This document shows, piece by piece, positions 9,446 to 20,601 of a DNA stretch of 64,000 nucleotides; position 1 is the first letter of the stretch; each line of letters begins with the position of its first letter. The stretch lies in the NCBI RefSeq assembly GCF_001641335.1, contig NZ_LVEM01000002.1, positions 301,755-365,754 on the forward strand. The letters run 5' to 3'. Made by a program: the position numbers and the translations under genes. The notes under the pieces were generated by a model. The model had not been told where the DNA came from. It was given only the letters and a program-made list of their open reading frames with translations, and did not search any database. The stretch comes from Bradyrhizobium stylosanthis (lineage in GTDB: Bacteria > Pseudomonadota > Alphaproteobacteria > Rhizobiales > Xanthobacteraceae).

Positions 9446-10067
9446 GGCAGATCTCCGCCAGTTTCACGAAGGCGCGGGCGCGATGCGACAGGCCAAGGCC
9501 AAGCGGCGGCAGGCCGTGCTTCTCGATGCTGGTCATCTCGCCGAAGGTGCGGTCGTAACCATTGGGCAAAAACATCGGATCGTAGCCGAAGCCGGCGGTG
9601 CCGCGCGGCGGCCAGGCCAGCGTGCCGTCGACGCGCGCCTCGACCTCTTCGAGATGATCGTCGGGCCAGGCGACGCAGAGCGCGGACACGAAATGCGCGG
9701 TGCGCTTTGCGGGCGTGGTGGCGCCGCGCTCCTGCAGCAGGCGCTCGATCTGTGCCATGGCCGCGTTGAAGTCCTTGCCCGGGCCGGCCCAGCGCGCGCT
9801 GTAGATGCCGGGGGCGCCGTCGAGCGCGTCGACCACGATGCCGGAATCATCGGCGAACGCGGGAAGCTTGGCCGCCTGCGCCGCCGCGATCGCCTTGATC
9901 GCGGCATTGCTGCGGAAGTCGTTGCCGGTCTCATCGGGCTCGGCAAGGCCGAGCTCGCCGGCCGACACCGCCTCGATGCCGTAAGGCGCGAGCAGCTCCT
10001 TCATCTCGGCGAGCTTGCCGGGATTGTGAGTCGCGATGACGAGCTTTCCGGTGATTCGGCGGTGCAT
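9432..10067 (-). CDS. rdgB: Non-canonical purine NTP pyrophosphatase (RdgB/HAM1 family)
   Basis: The 211-residue protein shows the family signature [14 protein letters not shown] (from residue 13), then [17 protein letters not shown] (71-87) and [15 protein letters not shown], covering the nucleotide and magnesium sites. It hydrolyses dITP and XTP to monophosphates, keeping deaminated purines out of DNA. It sits 10 bases after rph and overlaps hemW, the standard alphaproteobacterial order. Confidence 0.95.
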   Translation of the reverse strand: MHRRITGKLVIATHNPGKLAEMKELLAPYGIEAVSAGELGLAEPDETGNDFRSNAAIKAIAAAQAAKLPAFADDSGIVVDALDGAPGIYSARWAGPGKDFNAAMAQIERLLQERGATTPAKRTAHFVSALCVAWPDDHLEEVEARVDGTLAWPPRGTAGFGYDPMFLPNGYDRTFGEMTSIEKHGLPPLGLGLSHRARAFVKLAEICLEPR

Positions 10068-10077
10068 GGCTTATTGA

Positions 10078-10791
10078 CTACGCGACGGCCAGTTTCTGCA
10101 AGTCCACCAGGCGCGCGATGCCCTTCTGAGCAAGGCCGATCAGCTTCAGGAACTCGTCCTGCGTGAACGGCTCGCGTTCCGCCGTGCCCTGCACCTCGAT
10201 GATGCGGCCATCGCCGGTCATGACGAAATTGGCGTCGGTCTCGGCTTCCGAATCCTCGGCATAGTCGAGGTCCAGCACCGGCGTGCCATTGTAGATGCCG
10301 CAGGAGATCGCGGCGACGTTGTCGCGCATCACGTTGGCCTTGATCATGTTGCGCGCCTTCATCCAGTTGATGCAATCGGCGAGCGCGACCCAGGCGCCGG
10401 TGATCGAGGCCGTGCGGGTGCCGCCGTCGGCCTGGAGCACGTCGCAATCGACCGTGATCTGGCGCTCGCCGAGCGCCTCGAGATCGACGATGGTGCGAAG
10501 CGAGCGGCCGATCAGGCGCTGGATCTCGACGGTGCGGCCGCTCTGTTTTCCCGCGGAGGCCTCGCGGCGGGTGCGTTCGGAGGTCGCGCGCGGCAGCATG
10601 CCGTATTCGGCGGTGACCCAGCCGCGGCCCTGGCCCTTCAGCCACGGCGGCAGGCGGTCTTCCAGCGTGGCGGTGACCAGCACATGGGTGTCGCCGAATT
10701 TCACGAGGCAGGAGCCTTCCGCATATTTGACCACGCCGCGCTCGAGCGTCACGGGGCGCAATTCGTCGGGCGCACGGCGGCTTGGCCGCAT
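10078..10791 (-). CDS. rph: Ribonuclease PH
   Basis: The 237-residue protein starts [20 protein letters not shown], typical of RNase PH, and contains [20 protein letters not shown], the conserved phosphate-binding and catalytic segment. It trims tRNA 3' ends by phosphorolysis. It is first in the leftward operon with rdgB and hemW and is divergent from hrcA; the 168-base gap must hold both promoters. Confidence 0.96.
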   Translation of the reverse strand: MRPSRRAPDELRPVTLERGVVKYAEGSCLVKFGDTHVLVTATLEDRLPPWLKGQGRGWVTAEYGMLPRATSERTRREASAGKQSGRTVEIQRLIGRSLRTIVDLEALGERQITVDCDVLQADGGTRTASITGAWVALADCINWMKARNMIKANVMRDNVAAISCGIYNGTPVLDLDYAEDSEAETDANFVMTGDGRIIEVQGTAEREPFTQDEFLKLIGLAQKGIARLVDLQKLAVA

Positions 10792-10959
10792 GGGAAATCC
10801 TCCAGAAATCTCGGAAATGGGCTGTTCGCGGTGCTTGTAGGTGGGGTGAGGGTGGGCAGCAAGGCTTTTTCACCCCTGCTTTTCCACCCCGCAAACGCCA
10901 CGCTTGTCAGAACCGTCCTGGATGGACAAATTATGAGTATCTGAGAGGAGTTACCGTCT

Positions 10960-12048
10960 GTGGCCCATCACGATCCGATCCATCTGATCGCGCCGCGCGC
11001 AGGCCTCGCCCAGCTCAACGAGCGTTCCCGCGACATCTTTCGTCAAATTGTCGAAAGCTATCTCGCGACCGGCGAGCCGGTGGGCTCGCGCAACATTTCC
11101 CGCCTGATCGCCATGCCGCTGTCGCCGGCCTCGGTCCGCAATGTCATGGCCGATCTGGAACAGCTCGGCCTGATCTACGCCCCGCACACCTCCGCCGGCC
11201 GGCTGCCGACGGAACTCGGCCTGCGCTTCTTCGTCGACGCCCTGATGCAGGTCGGCGACCTCAATGATGCCGAACGGCAGGCGATCCAGAGCCAGCTCAC
11301 CTCCGTCGGCCAGGCCCAGTCGGTCGAGGCGGCGCTGGATCAGGCCCTGACGCGGCTGTCGGGCCTGACCCGGGCTGCCGCCGTGGTGCTGACGCCGAAA
11401 TCCAATGCGCGGCTGAAGCACATCGAGTTCGTCCGGCTGGAACCGGAAAAGGCGCTGGTGATCCTGGTCGGCGAGGATAGCCAGGTCGAAAACCGCGTGC
11501 TGACGCTGCCGCCCGGAGTTCCCTCGTCGGCGCTGACCGAGGCCGGCAATTTCCTCAATGCGCGCATCCGCGGCCGCACGCTGGCCGAGGCGCGGCTCGA
11601 GCTCGAAACCGCGCTCGGGGAGGCCCGCGCCGAGCTCGACCAGCTGACCCAGAAGGTGATCTCGGCCGGCATCGCCAGCTGGTCCGGCGGCGAGAGCGAG
11701 GACCGCCAGCTCATCGTCCGCGGCCATGCCAATCTGCTGGAGGATCTGCACGCGCTGGAGGATCTGGAGCGGGTTCGCCTGCTGTTCGACGATCTCGAGA
11801 CCAAGCGCGGCGTGATCGACCTGCTCGGCCGCGCCGAGACCGCCGAGGGCGTGCGCATCTTTATCGGTTCGGAGAACAAGCTGTTTTCCCTGTCCGGCTC
11901 CTCCACGATCATCTCGCCGTATCGGGATGCCGCCGGCCACATCGTCGGCGTTCTCGGCGTAATCGGGCCGACGCGGCTGAATTACGCCCGCGTGATCCCG
12001 ACCGTGGACTATGCCGCCCGCATCGTCAGCCGCCTGCTGGGGGGCTGA
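10960..12048 (+). CDS. hrcA: Heat-inducible transcription repressor HrcA
   Basis: The 362-residue protein begins at a GTG (10960) with GAGAGGAG a few bases upstream. The N-terminal winged helix (about 20-90) has [20 protein letters not shown], followed by [20 protein letters not shown], the recognition region of HrcA; the C-terminal half ends with [20 protein letters not shown]. HrcA represses groESL through CIRCE elements. I saw no CIRCE copy in this window, so its targets lie elsewhere. It is followed by grpE, the usual pairing. Confidence 0.96.
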   Translation: MAHHDPIHLIAPRAGLAQLNERSRDIFRQIVESYLATGEPVGSRNISRLIAMPLSPASVRNVMADLEQLGLIYAPHTSAGRLPTELGLRFFVDALMQVGDLNDAERQAIQSQLTSVGQAQSVEAALDQALTRLSGLTRAAAVVLTPKSNARLKHIEFVRLEPEKALVILVGEDSQVENRVLTLPPGVPSSALTEAGNFLNARIRGRTLAEARLELETALGEARAELDQLTQKVISAGIASWSGGESEDRQLIVRGHANLLEDLHALEDLERVRLLFDDLETKRGVIDLLGRAETAEGVRIFIGSENKLFSLSGSSTIISPYRDAAGHIVGVLGVIGPTRLNYARVIPTVDYAARIVSRLLGG

Positions 12049-12073
12049 CCGGCATTTGCGCCGATCACGGGCG

Positions 12074-12103
12074 CTTGATTTTCGGAGCTTTAGGCACGAT
12101 ATC
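12074..12103 (+). promoter_or_regulatory. Candidate RpoH-type promoter for grpE
   Basis: CTTGAT at 12074-12079 is followed after 16 bases by ACGATAT, a partial match to the alphaproteobacterial heat-shock consensus (CTTG... with CYTATNT about 16-17 bases on). It lies about 40 bases before the grpE start. The -10 match is imperfect, so this is a candidate only; grpE may also be read through from hrcA. Confidence 0.35.
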
Positions 12104-12144
12104 CGGGCCAACAATCCCTGGAAACGAGTTCGAGATTAGAGCCG

Positions 12145-12750
12145 ATGACCGATCGAGACCGGCAACCCGAAGACACGACCGCGCCGAGCGGCGAGCCCGT
12201 GGTGTCGAAACCCTACATCATGCCCGACGATCCCGAGCCGGGTTCGGTCGAGCTGTTGCAGAAGGAAGCCGCCGAGGCCCGCGACCGCATGCTGCGGACG
12301 CTGGCCGAGATGGAGAACCTGCGCAAGCGCACCGCCAAGGAAGTCGCCGACTCCAAGCTCTACGGTATCACCGGCTTTGCCCGCGACGTGCTCGACATCG
12401 CCGACAATCTCCAGCGCGCGCTCGATGCCGTTCCGGCCGAAGCGCGAGCGGCGGCCGATCCCGGCCTGACCGCGCTGATCGAGGGCGTCGAGCTCACCGA
12501 GCGCTCGCTGCTCAGCGCACTTGAAAAGCACGGCGTGAAGAAGCTCGATCCGCAGGGCCAGAAGTTCGATCCGAACTTCCATCAGGCGATGTACGAGGTG
12601 CCTGATGCGTCGGTGCCGTCAGGTACCGTCGTGCAGGTCATGCAGGCCGGCTACACCATCGGCGAGCGCGTGCTGCGCCCCGCTCTGGTCGGTGTCGCCA
12701 AGGGCGGCGCGAAGCCCGCGCCGGCGGCGAACAGCAACGAAGTGAACTGA
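12145..12750 (+). CDS. grpE: Nucleotide exchange factor GrpE
   Basis: The 201-residue protein has the long N-terminal coiled coil (about 35-95, with [19 protein letters not shown]) and a C-terminal beta domain containing [14 protein letters not shown] and [19 protein letters not shown], the GrpE signature. It exchanges ADP for ATP on DnaK, whose gene lies 2.5 kb downstream. Length and order after hrcA match the family. Confidence 0.96.
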   Translation: MTDRDRQPEDTTAPSGEPVVSKPYIMPDDPEPGSVELLQKEAAEARDRMLRTLAEMENLRKRTAKEVADSKLYGITGFARDVLDIADNLQRALDAVPAEARAAADPGLTALIEGVELTERSLLSALEKHGVKKLDPQGQKFDPNFHQAMYEVPDASVPSGTVVQVMQAGYTIGERVLRPALVGVAKGGAKPAPAANSNEVN

Positions 12751-12767
12751 GCGACGTCAGCTCCCAA

Positions 12768-12882
12768 CCCTCATGGTGAGGAGGCGCGCCAGCGCCGTCT
12801 CGAACCATGCAGGCCCGGCTGCATCATCTCGGCCTTCATCCTTCGAGACGCGCGCGAAGTGGCGCGCTCCTCAGGATGAGGG
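12768..12882. repeat. Intergenic palindromic repeat, family D
   Basis: CCCTCATGGTGAGGAGGCGC at the left pairs imperfectly with the right arm ending GCGCTCCTCAGGATGAGGG, with inner arms GTCTCGAACC / CCTTCGAGAC. It lies between the convergent grpE and the nicotinamidase-like gene. Elements of this sequence are common in Bradyrhizobium-type genomes; only one copy occurs in this window. Confidence 0.75.
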
Positions 12883-12903
12883 TCTGGCCGGCGTGCGCCC
12901 CGG

Positions 12904-13626
12904 CTACGCGCTCGCCGCGATATCCGCAGACTGAATCCGCTTCACGCCGGCCTTGGCCATGTCGGCCCAGGCCTTTGCCAGCGAGCCCTGGGTATCGATG
13001 CCGCGGCAGGCGTCCTCCACGACATAGACTTCGAAGCCCGCCTTGCGCGCGTCGAGCGCGGTCCAGGCGACGCAGAAATCCGTTGCCAATCCCGCCACGA
13101 AGACGCGCTTGATCTTGCGGCCCTTCAGATAGCCCGCGAGTCCGGTCGAGGTCTTGCCGTCGGCTTCGAGGAAGGCCGAGTAGCTGTCGACGTCCTTGTG
13201 AAAACCCTTGCGGATGATGAGCTCGGCGTGCGGGATCGACAGGTCCTTCGACAGCGCGGCGCCGTCGGTGCCCTGCACGCAATGGTCCGGCCACAGCACC
13301 TGCTTGCCGTAAGCGAGATCGACGGTCTCGAACGGCTTCTTGCCGGAATGGGTCGAAGCAAACGAAACGTGGCCCGGCGTGTGCCAGTCCTGCGTCATCA
13401 CCACGTTCGCGAACGATTTTGCCATCTTGTTGATGACGGGCACCACCTGCTCGCCTTCCTTCACCGCGAGGCTTCCGCCTGGCAGGAAGCAGTTCTGCAC
13501 GTCGATCACGAGCAGCGCGGAGGCATCGTCCGGCTTGATCGACGCGGCCGCCAACAGCGCGGACGGCGCCAGCGTCGCGAGCGCCGTCGTTCCAAGTGCT
13601 GCTAAAATCTGTCGCCGATCCAGCAT
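12904..13626 (-). CDS. Nicotinamidase-like isochorismatase-family hydrolase with Tat signal
   Basis: The product (240 residues from ATG 13626) shows the nicotinamidase residues: Asp42 in LLVIDVQNCFLPGG, metal ligands Asp80, His82 and His86 in QDWHTPGHVSF, Lys140 in IIRKGFHK, and the nucleophile Cys185 in LATDFCVAWTA. It should convert nicotinamide to nicotinate. The N-terminus MLDRRQILAALGTTALATLA is a twin-arginine-type signal, so the enzyme is predicted to act in the periplasm, unlike the cytosolic PncA of most bacteria. A start 24 bases upstream is possible. It stands alone. Confidence 0.87.
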   Translation of the reverse strand: MLDRRQILAALGTTALATLAPSALLAAASIKPDDASALLVIDVQNCFLPGGSLAVKEGEQVVPVINKMAKSFANVVMTQDWHTPGHVSFASTHSGKKPFETVDLAYGKQVLWPDHCVQGTDGAALSKDLSIPHAELIIRKGFHKDVDSYSAFLEADGKTSTGLAGYLKGRKIKRVFVAGLATDFCVAWTALDARKAGFEVYVVEDACRGIDTQGSLAKAWADMAKAGVKRIQSADIAASA

Positions 13627-13732
13627 CGTTCGCCTCCCCTCGTGAGCCAATGGAGGCGAAGCCTAGTTCCGGGCGCGAGCGAACTGAAGCCCGAAAATGC
13701 AGCCGGCTTTGGTGAGCGGTTGGGCGTGCCCT

Positions 13733-13853
13733 GTCGTCCCGGCGAAGGCCGGGACCCATACGCCGCAGCAATAGTTTTGCGATGACTCGGAGTTAAAAGC
13801 TCGCCAGACAACCACTCCCTGTGGTTATGGGTCCCGGCCTGCGCCGGGACGAC
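13733..13853. repeat. Intergenic palindromic repeat, family A, copy 3
   Basis: Third copy of the family A element: left arm GTCGTCCCGGCGAAGGCCGG, right arm its near complement, inner CTGTGGTTATGGGTCCCGGC. It lies between two leftward genes, so here it is not at a convergent junction. Confidence 0.85.
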
Positions 13854-13879
13854 AGCGAGTGTGTTGCGGCGCCTTCGCC

Positions 13880-14821
13880 TTACCCCTTCGGCTGAATCCC
13901 GTCACGCACGGCGCGGAAGCGGGTGAAGGCGGCCTGCCACTGGTCGCGGGGGGCGCTGGCGATGATGCGCAGCGAGGCGCCGCCGCTGGAGAAGCGGATC
14001 CACTGCACCACGGTCACCGGCACCTTGTCCTTGCCGCTGACGCCGTCGATCCGGGTCTCAAAGCCCTGCTGGCCGTTGATGCGGATCGGCTCGGACATGG
14101 TCACGCGCGATTCGCGCACGCCGGGGATCTGGAGCGCGGCCTCCTGGGCAAAGCGCGCGCGGTCGTCGGCGGCTTGCGGGGTCGCGCCGATCAGGCCGAG
14201 GATCATGAAGGGCTTGGCTTCATAGCCCGAGCCCTCATTGCCGTCGGCCAGGATGATGCTCGAGCCCGGCGCCAGCGTGCGGATGTCCTTGAAGTCGGCG
14301 AGATCGGTGATCTTGAACGGCATCAGCGCGATCTGCTCTTCGGCCGAAACCTGCTTGCGCGTGGTGGCGCTCGCAAACATCTGCCGCACGGCTTCGTCGG
14401 TGTAGATCTTGGTCGCATTCTCGGGGATCTGGACCGCGACATAGCCGGAGAAGCCGGCGCCCGGCACGATCATCGAATAGCGCTTCACCGGGGTGTCGCC
14501 GGCCTTGCCGCTCTCGGTGGTGAAATAAGCGAGGCCCGCGGGCGTCTCGATCTTGTCCTGCTTGACGCCGCCGGTGCCGGCCGGATTGGCATTGAAGGCG
14601 CTCACGACCTCGCCATAGGCCGCCGGCGGCAGCTCGGTGATCAACACCTTGACGTTGCCGTCCTCGCTCTCGAAGCCCGGAAAGGTCTTGGCCGTGCTGA
14701 GACCGACCAGCGGCACCATGCCGAGGCGCAGGCCCGGCGGGAAAACGGCATCGGCCGCCAGGGCCGGAAGCGTGGAGGCAATGAGCAGGGCGAGCGCGGC
14801 GAGGGGGCGGGTCAGCTTCAT
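13880..14821 (-). CDS. Secreted hypothetical protein
   Basis: From ATG 14821 the 313-residue product has a signal peptide (about 1-23, LAALALLIASTLPALAA). The mature protein contains LRLGMVPLVGLSTAKTFPGF near the N-terminus, suggesting a surface that binds a membrane or partner, then TRIDGVSGKDKVPVTVVQWI and a C-terminal FRAVRDGIQPKG. It resembles a family of rhizobial periplasmic proteins of unknown role; I cannot name a function. A GTG at 14827 is an alternative start. No operon partner is adjacent. Confidence 0.7.
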   Translation of the reverse strand: MKLTRPLAALALLIASTLPALAADAVFPPGLRLGMVPLVGLSTAKTFPGFESEDGNVKVLITELPPAAYGEVVSAFNANPAGTGGVKQDKIETPAGLAYFTTESGKAGDTPVKRYSMIVPGAGFSGYVAVQIPENATKIYTDEAVRQMFASATTRKQVSAEEQIALMPFKITDLADFKDIRTLAPGSSIILADGNEGSGYEAKPFMILGLIGATPQAADDRARFAQEAALQIPGVRESRVTMSEPIRINGQQGFETRIDGVSGKDKVPVTVVQWIRFSSGGASLRIIASAPRDQWQAAFTRFRAVRDGIQPKG

Positions 14822-14827
14822 GGGCAC

Positions 14828-15216
14828 TCTGATTGGTTCACATTGAGGCCGTTCGATGGTCGGCCAAAGGGCGCTTTGTCGCGCGAAGCAGCCTTGGCGG
14901 GGGCTGCAGGCCGGCCCGCCTTTTAGCGGGTTTGGCCCTGCCGTAACAGGGTGGGGCGGATTGCAGCGGCCGGGGGTGGCGGATCACCGGACCTGTTAAT
15001 ATTTCCTCACCCGCAAGGGCGGTTGAGCCCGGATATCATCTCTTAAAACCTAATGTTTTCACGGCCGAAACGTGGTTTCGGTCCTTGCGGCCCCCTCCCC
15101 CCCTCCTATATGAGCCTCAATCATCGCAATATCGCGGATGTTTGATCTTAGGGGGTTTCGGTTCGGGTGCCTTCTGGGCCCAGCCAACCTGCCGCAAAAA
15201 CAAGGATATCAGGACC
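14828..15216. promoter_or_regulatory. Divergent upstream region of dnaK
   Basis: These 389 bases separate the leftward secreted-protein gene from dnaK. The part closest to dnaK contains the candidate heat-shock promoter and an untranslated leader of about 100 bases. No coding frame that looks real was found. Confidence 0.6.
15084..15114 (+). promoter_or_regulatory. Candidate RpoH (heat-shock sigma) promoter of dnaK
   Basis: CTTG at 15084-15087 is followed after 17 bases by CCTATATGAG, an exact fit to the CYTATNTNNG -10 of alphaproteobacterial RpoH promoters. The spacer is about one base shorter than the published consensus, and the second half of the -35 (CG in place of AA) is weak. It lies about 100 bases before the dnaK start. 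Confidence 0.6.
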
Positions 15217-17118
<1,902 letters not shown>

Positions 17119-17168
17119 GCCCCAAGAGGGTCATGATGCGGACGGCTTGGACCCCACACGCTTCACCG

Positions 17169-17191
17169 GCCTCCCCCTTCAGGGGGGAGGC
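17169..17191 (+). terminator. Hairpin after dnaK
   Basis: GCCTCCCCC and GGGGGGAGGC pair around a TTCA loop 50 bases after the dnaK stop. No T-run follows, so it may only partly end transcription or protect the dnaK mRNA, letting some transcript continue to dnaJ. Confidence 0.5.
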
Positions 17192-17363
17192 TGTCGTGTC
17201 GGGCGGTACGGGCGGGATGCCCGTTACGATCGATCAATTCCCAGCCGTTATTCTCAACGCTGCCATGCAGCCCTCTGCCACGACGCGGAAGGCTGCCTAT
17301 ATCGTCGCGTGGCGACGTTGTTTCGCTCCGACTTGACTCGCGATTGGATAGACCGAGCCTGCC

Positions 17364-18476
17364 ATGTCCACCAAGCGCTGCTATTACGAAACCCTCGAAG
17401 TCGAACGCACCGCTGACGATTCCGTCCTGAAATCGTCCTTTCGCAAGCTGGCGATGAAGTTCCACCCCGATCGCAATCCCGGGGACGACACCAGCGAGGT
17501 CAAGTTCAAGGAAATCAACGAGGCCTACGAAGTCCTCAAGGACAAGGACAAGCGCGCCGCCTACGACCGTTTCGGCCACGCGGCCTTCGAGCAGGGTGGC
17601 GGTGGTGCCGGTTTCGGTGCGGGCTTCGCTTCCTCCTTCTCCGACATCTTCGAAGATTTGTTCGGCATGGCCGGGCAGCGCGGCCGTGGCGGCCGCGAGC
17701 GCGGTGCCGACCTGCGCTACAACATGGAGATCACGCTCGAGGAAGCCTTTGGCGGCAAGACCGCGCAGATCGAGATCCCGGTCTCGGTCACCTGCTCGGG
17801 CATCGGTGCCAAGGCCGGCACCAAGCCGAAGACCTGCTCGACCTGCGGCGGCGCCGGCCGCGTGCGGCAGTCGCAGGGCTTCTTCACGCTCGAACGCACC
17901 TGCCACGGCTGTCAGGGCCGCGGCCAGATGATCGAGGACGCCTGCCCGTCCTGCGCGGGCCAGGGCCGCGTCACGCGCGAGCGGACGCTGTCGGTCAACA
18001 TTCCCCAGGGCGTCGAGGACGGCACGCGGATCAGGCTCGCCGGCGAAGGCGAGGCCGGCGTGCGCGGCGGTCCGCCCGGCGACCTCTACATCTTCCTGTC
18101 GCTGGCCCAGCACCAGTTCTTCCAGCGCGACGGCGCGGACCTGCATTGCCGGGTGCCGATCTCGATGGTGACGGCCGCCCTCGGCGGCGAGTTCGAGGTG
18201 CCCACCATCGACAAGGCCAAGGCGAAGGTGAAGGTGCCCGCCGGGACCCAGTCCAACCGCCGATTCCGCATTGCATCAAAAGGCATGCCCGTGCTGCGGT
18301 CGCGCCAGACCGGCGACATGTACGTCCAGGTCGTGGTCGAGACCCCGCAAAATCTCACCAAGAAGCAGCAGGAGTTGCTGGCCGAGTTCGAAAAGCTCTC
18401 CTCCGGGAATACCCAGCCGGAAGCCGAGGGTTTCTTCGCCAAGGTCAAGGACTTCTTCGGTAATCGAGCGAACTGA
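17364..18476 (+). CDS. dnaJ: Chaperone DnaJ (Hsp40), with a shortened first zinc motif
   Basis: The 370-residue protein has a J domain (about 5-72) with the HPD motif at 34-36, a glycine-rich linker, a zinc region and two C-terminal beta domains. DnaJ delivers substrates to DnaK. The zinc region normally has four C-x2-C-x-G-x-G repeats; here repeats 2-4 are intact (CSTCGGAG 158-165, CHGCQGRG 180-187, CPSCAGQG 194-201), but the first reads [10 protein letters not shown], with a single Cys144. Three residues including one cysteine are missing, so one of the two zinc centres would have three cysteines. The J domain and the rest look intact. It lies 245 bases after dnaK. Confidence 0.95.
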   Translation: MSTKRCYYETLEVERTADDSVLKSSFRKLAMKFHPDRNPGDDTSEVKFKEINEAYEVLKDKDKRAAYDRFGHAAFEQGGGGAGFGAGFASSFSDIFEDLFGMAGQRGRGGRERGADLRYNMEITLEEAFGGKTAQIEIPVSVTCSGIGAKAGTKPKTCSTCGGAGRVRQSQGFFTLERTCHGCQGRGQMIEDACPSCAGQGRVTRERTLSVNIPQGVEDGTRIRLAGEGEAGVRGGPPGDLYIFLSLAQHQFFQRDGADLHCRVPISMVTAALGGEFEVPTIDKAKAKVKVPAGTQSNRRFRIASKGMPVLRSRQTGDMYVQVVVETPQNLTKKQQELLAEFEKLSSGNTQPEAEGFFAKVKDFFGNRAN

Positions 18477-18564
18477 CTCGGCTTGACCATACCGCCTGCG
18501 GCCTATACGTCTTTATGACCATTTTCTGACACGCCGCGGTCCCGCGGTCCCGTCCGGTCCTGAC

Positions 18565-19164
18565 ATGCCATTGCCATCGTCCGCGCGTGCGTTGAAGAAG
18601 CCTCGTCTCGATGACGAGGTGCGCTTTCTGAGATCATGGATCGAAAAGCCCCTCCACATGGGCGCGGTGATGCCGTCGGGCAAGTTGCTGGCCCGGACCA
18701 TGGCTCATTATGTCGACGTCGATTCCGACGCGCCCGTGGTCGAGCTCGGGCCTGGCACCGGCGCCATCACCTCGGCGCTGATCGAGCGCGGCGTCGATCA
18801 GAAGCGCCTCGTCCTCGTCGAATACAATCCCGGCTTCTGCGCGCTGCTGCGTGATCGCTACCCGCAAGCCAAGGTCGTGCAGGGCGATGCCTACCGCCTG
18901 CGCGATACGCTCTGGAACGTGCTGGGTGCGCCGGCTTCGGCCGTGGTGTCCGGCCTGCCGCTCGTCACGAAACCGATGCTGACGCGGCTGCGGCTCATTC
19001 GCGACGCCTTCACGGCACTGGCGCCCGGCGCGCCCTTCGTCCAATTCACCTATGCGGTGGTGCCGCCGATCCCGAAATCGCTGCCCGGCGTGTCCACAGA
19101 GGCCTCGGAACGGATCTGGATGAACCTTCCGCCGGCCCGCGTCTGGGTGTATCGCAAGGATTAA
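18565..19164 (+). CDS. Phospholipid N-methyltransferase-like SAM methyltransferase (PmtA family)
   Basis: The 199-residue protein has the SAM-binding motif VVELGPGTGAITS (58-70), preceded by FLRSWIEKPLHMGAVMPSGK, a segment seen in rhizobial PmtA and in rRNA-dimethylase-like enzymes, and followed by LVLVEYNPGFCALLRDRYP and VVSGLPLVTKPM. The most likely role is stepwise methylation of phosphatidylethanolamine toward phosphatidylcholine at the cytoplasmic membrane. Bradyrhizobia have several such genes, so the exact substrate preference is open. It follows dnaJ by 88 bases. Confidence 0.82.
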   Translation: MPLPSSARALKKPRLDDEVRFLRSWIEKPLHMGAVMPSGKLLARTMAHYVDVDSDAPVVELGPGTGAITSALIERGVDQKRLVLVEYNPGFCALLRDRYPQAKVVQGDAYRLRDTLWNVLGAPASAVVSGLPLVTKPMLTRLRLIRDAFTALAPGAPFVQFTYAVVPPIPKSLPGVSTEASERIWMNLPPARVWVYRKD

Positions 19165-19220
19165 TTCCGCCGGCTCCTTCTATGCGCGGCGGGCTCGTTT
19201 CGCCGAACGTATTGGATTGG

Positions 19221-19799
19221 ATGTCAGCTCCGAAGATCCTGGTCATTCCCGGCTCGCTGCGCACCGGCTCGCACAATGCGAAGCTGGCGGCGGTCATCGC
19301 CCATGCATTCGCCCAGGCCGGCGTCGACGTCACCCGGATCTCGCTCGCCGACTTTCCGCTGCCGATCTACGACGGCGATCTCCAGGCGAAATCCGGCGTG
19401 CCCAAGCACGCGATCAATCTCAAGCGCATGATCGGCGCGCATCATGGCGTGCTGATCGTCTCGCCCGAATACAATGCCTCGGTGCCGCCGCTGCTCAAGA
19501 ACGCGATCGACTGGGTCAGCCGCGTCCACGAACTGCACGAGGCGCGCGGCGAGGTGTTTCGCGGCCGTGCTTTCGCGCTCGCAGGCGCATCGCAGAGCCG
19601 CCTCGGCGCCGCCCGCGCGCTCCAGGCGTTGCGCCTGATCCTGACCTCCTGCCACGCCAATGTGATTGCCAGCCAGCTCACGCTCGCCTTTGCCCACGAA
19701 GCCTATGACGATATGGACAGGCTGAAGCACGAGAGCGATATCGCAGGGCTGAAGGAGCTGGTTGCGCAATTGATCGATATTTCCCAACGCATGATGTGA
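19221..19799 (+). CDS. NADPH-dependent FMN reductase family protein
   Basis: From ATG 19221 the 192-residue protein begins MSAPKILVIPGSLRTGSHNA, the phosphate-binding loop for FMN, and contains LIVSPEYNASVPPLLKNAID, the second flavin-binding loop of the NADPH-dependent FMN/azo/chromate reductase family. The physiological acceptor is unknown; quinones, azo compounds or chromate are typical for the family. It is followed 6 bases later by pyrF. Confidence 0.9.
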   Translation: MSAPKILVIPGSLRTGSHNAKLAAVIAHAFAQAGVDVTRISLADFPLPIYDGDLQAKSGVPKHAINLKRMIGAHHGVLIVSPEYNASVPPLLKNAIDWVSRVHELHEARGEVFRGRAFALAGASQSRLGAARALQALRLILTSCHANVIASQLTLAFAHEAYDDMDRLKHESDIAGLKELVAQLIDISQRMM

Positions 19800-19805
19800 G
19801 GTGAC

Positions 19806-20519
19806 ATGACGCCAGCCGAAATCGCCCCGAAAGACCGCCTGATCGTTGCGCTCGATCTGCCGAGCGTTGAGGCCGCGGAAGCGATGATCGCAAGGCTCGG
19901 CGACAGCGTCTCGTTCTACAAGATCGGCTATCAGCTCGCTTATGCCGGCGGCCTGCCGCTGATCGGCAAGCTCGCCGACAAGGGCAAGAAGGTGTTTGCC
20001 GATCTCAAGATGCACGACATCGGAAACACTGTCGCGCGCGGTACCGAGAGCGTTGCCAAGCTCGGTGCAACTTTCGTGACCGTGCATGCCTATCCGCAGA
20101 CCATGAAAGGCGCCGTCGAGGGACGCGGCAGTGCCAGCCTGAAGATTCTCGCCGTGACGGTGCTGACCTCCTACAACGAGGACGATCTGCACGCCGCAGG
20201 TTATCGGCTCGGTGTCTCCGAGCTGGTCGAAGCGCGCGCGCAGCAGGCGCAGGTTCTCGGTATCGACGGGCTGGTGTCATCGCCCGAGGAAGTCGGCAGC
20301 CTTCGCAAGATCGTCGGCCACCAGATGACGCTCGTGACACCCGGCATCCGCCCGGCGGGTTCGGCCAGCGGCGACCAGAAACGCATCATGACGCCGGGCC
20401 GCGCGATCACCGCCGGCGCCGACTATCTCGTCGTCGGACGGCCGGTGGTCGAGGCCGCCGACCCCAAGGCGACGGCAGAAGCCATTCACGCCGAGATCGC
20501 GCAGGCGCTTGGAGCATGA
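19806..20519 (+). CDS. pyrF: Orotidine 5'-phosphate decarboxylase
   Basis: The 237-residue protein contains the catalytic D-x-K-x-x-D tetrad region [14 protein letters not shown] (Asp66, Lys68, Asp71), with [18 protein letters not shown] at the N-terminus and [20 protein letters not shown], then [14 protein letters not shown] at the phosphate-binding loops. It makes UMP from OMP, the last step of pyrimidine synthesis. It is translationally close to the FMN reductase gene and to the DUF1330 gene downstream. Confidence 0.97.
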   Translation: MTPAEIAPKDRLIVALDLPSVEAAEAMIARLGDSVSFYKIGYQLAYAGGLPLIGKLADKGKKVFADLKMHDIGNTVARGTESVAKLGATFVTVHAYPQTMKGAVEGRGSASLKILAVTVLTSYNEDDLHAAGYRLGVSELVEARAQQAQVLGIDGLVSSPEEVGSLRKIVGHQMTLVTPGIRPAGSASGDQKRIMTPGRAITAGADYLVVGRPVVEAADPKATAEAIHAEIAQALGA

Positions 20520-20601
20520 TCCGGAAAAGTGTGCAGCGGTTTTCCGATCAGATCATGCTCAAATAGAGACTGCCAACCACCGACAACAAGGGAGAAGAAC
20601 A

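Noticed and set aside
10792..10959. A CIRCE operator upstream of hrcA
   Set aside because: No TTAGCACTC-N9-GAGTGCTAA-like inverted repeat could be found in the gap.
17119..17363. A short open frame between dnaK and dnaJ
   Set aside because: It contains the hairpin at 17169-17191 and no ribosome binding site, and the sequence looks non-coding.
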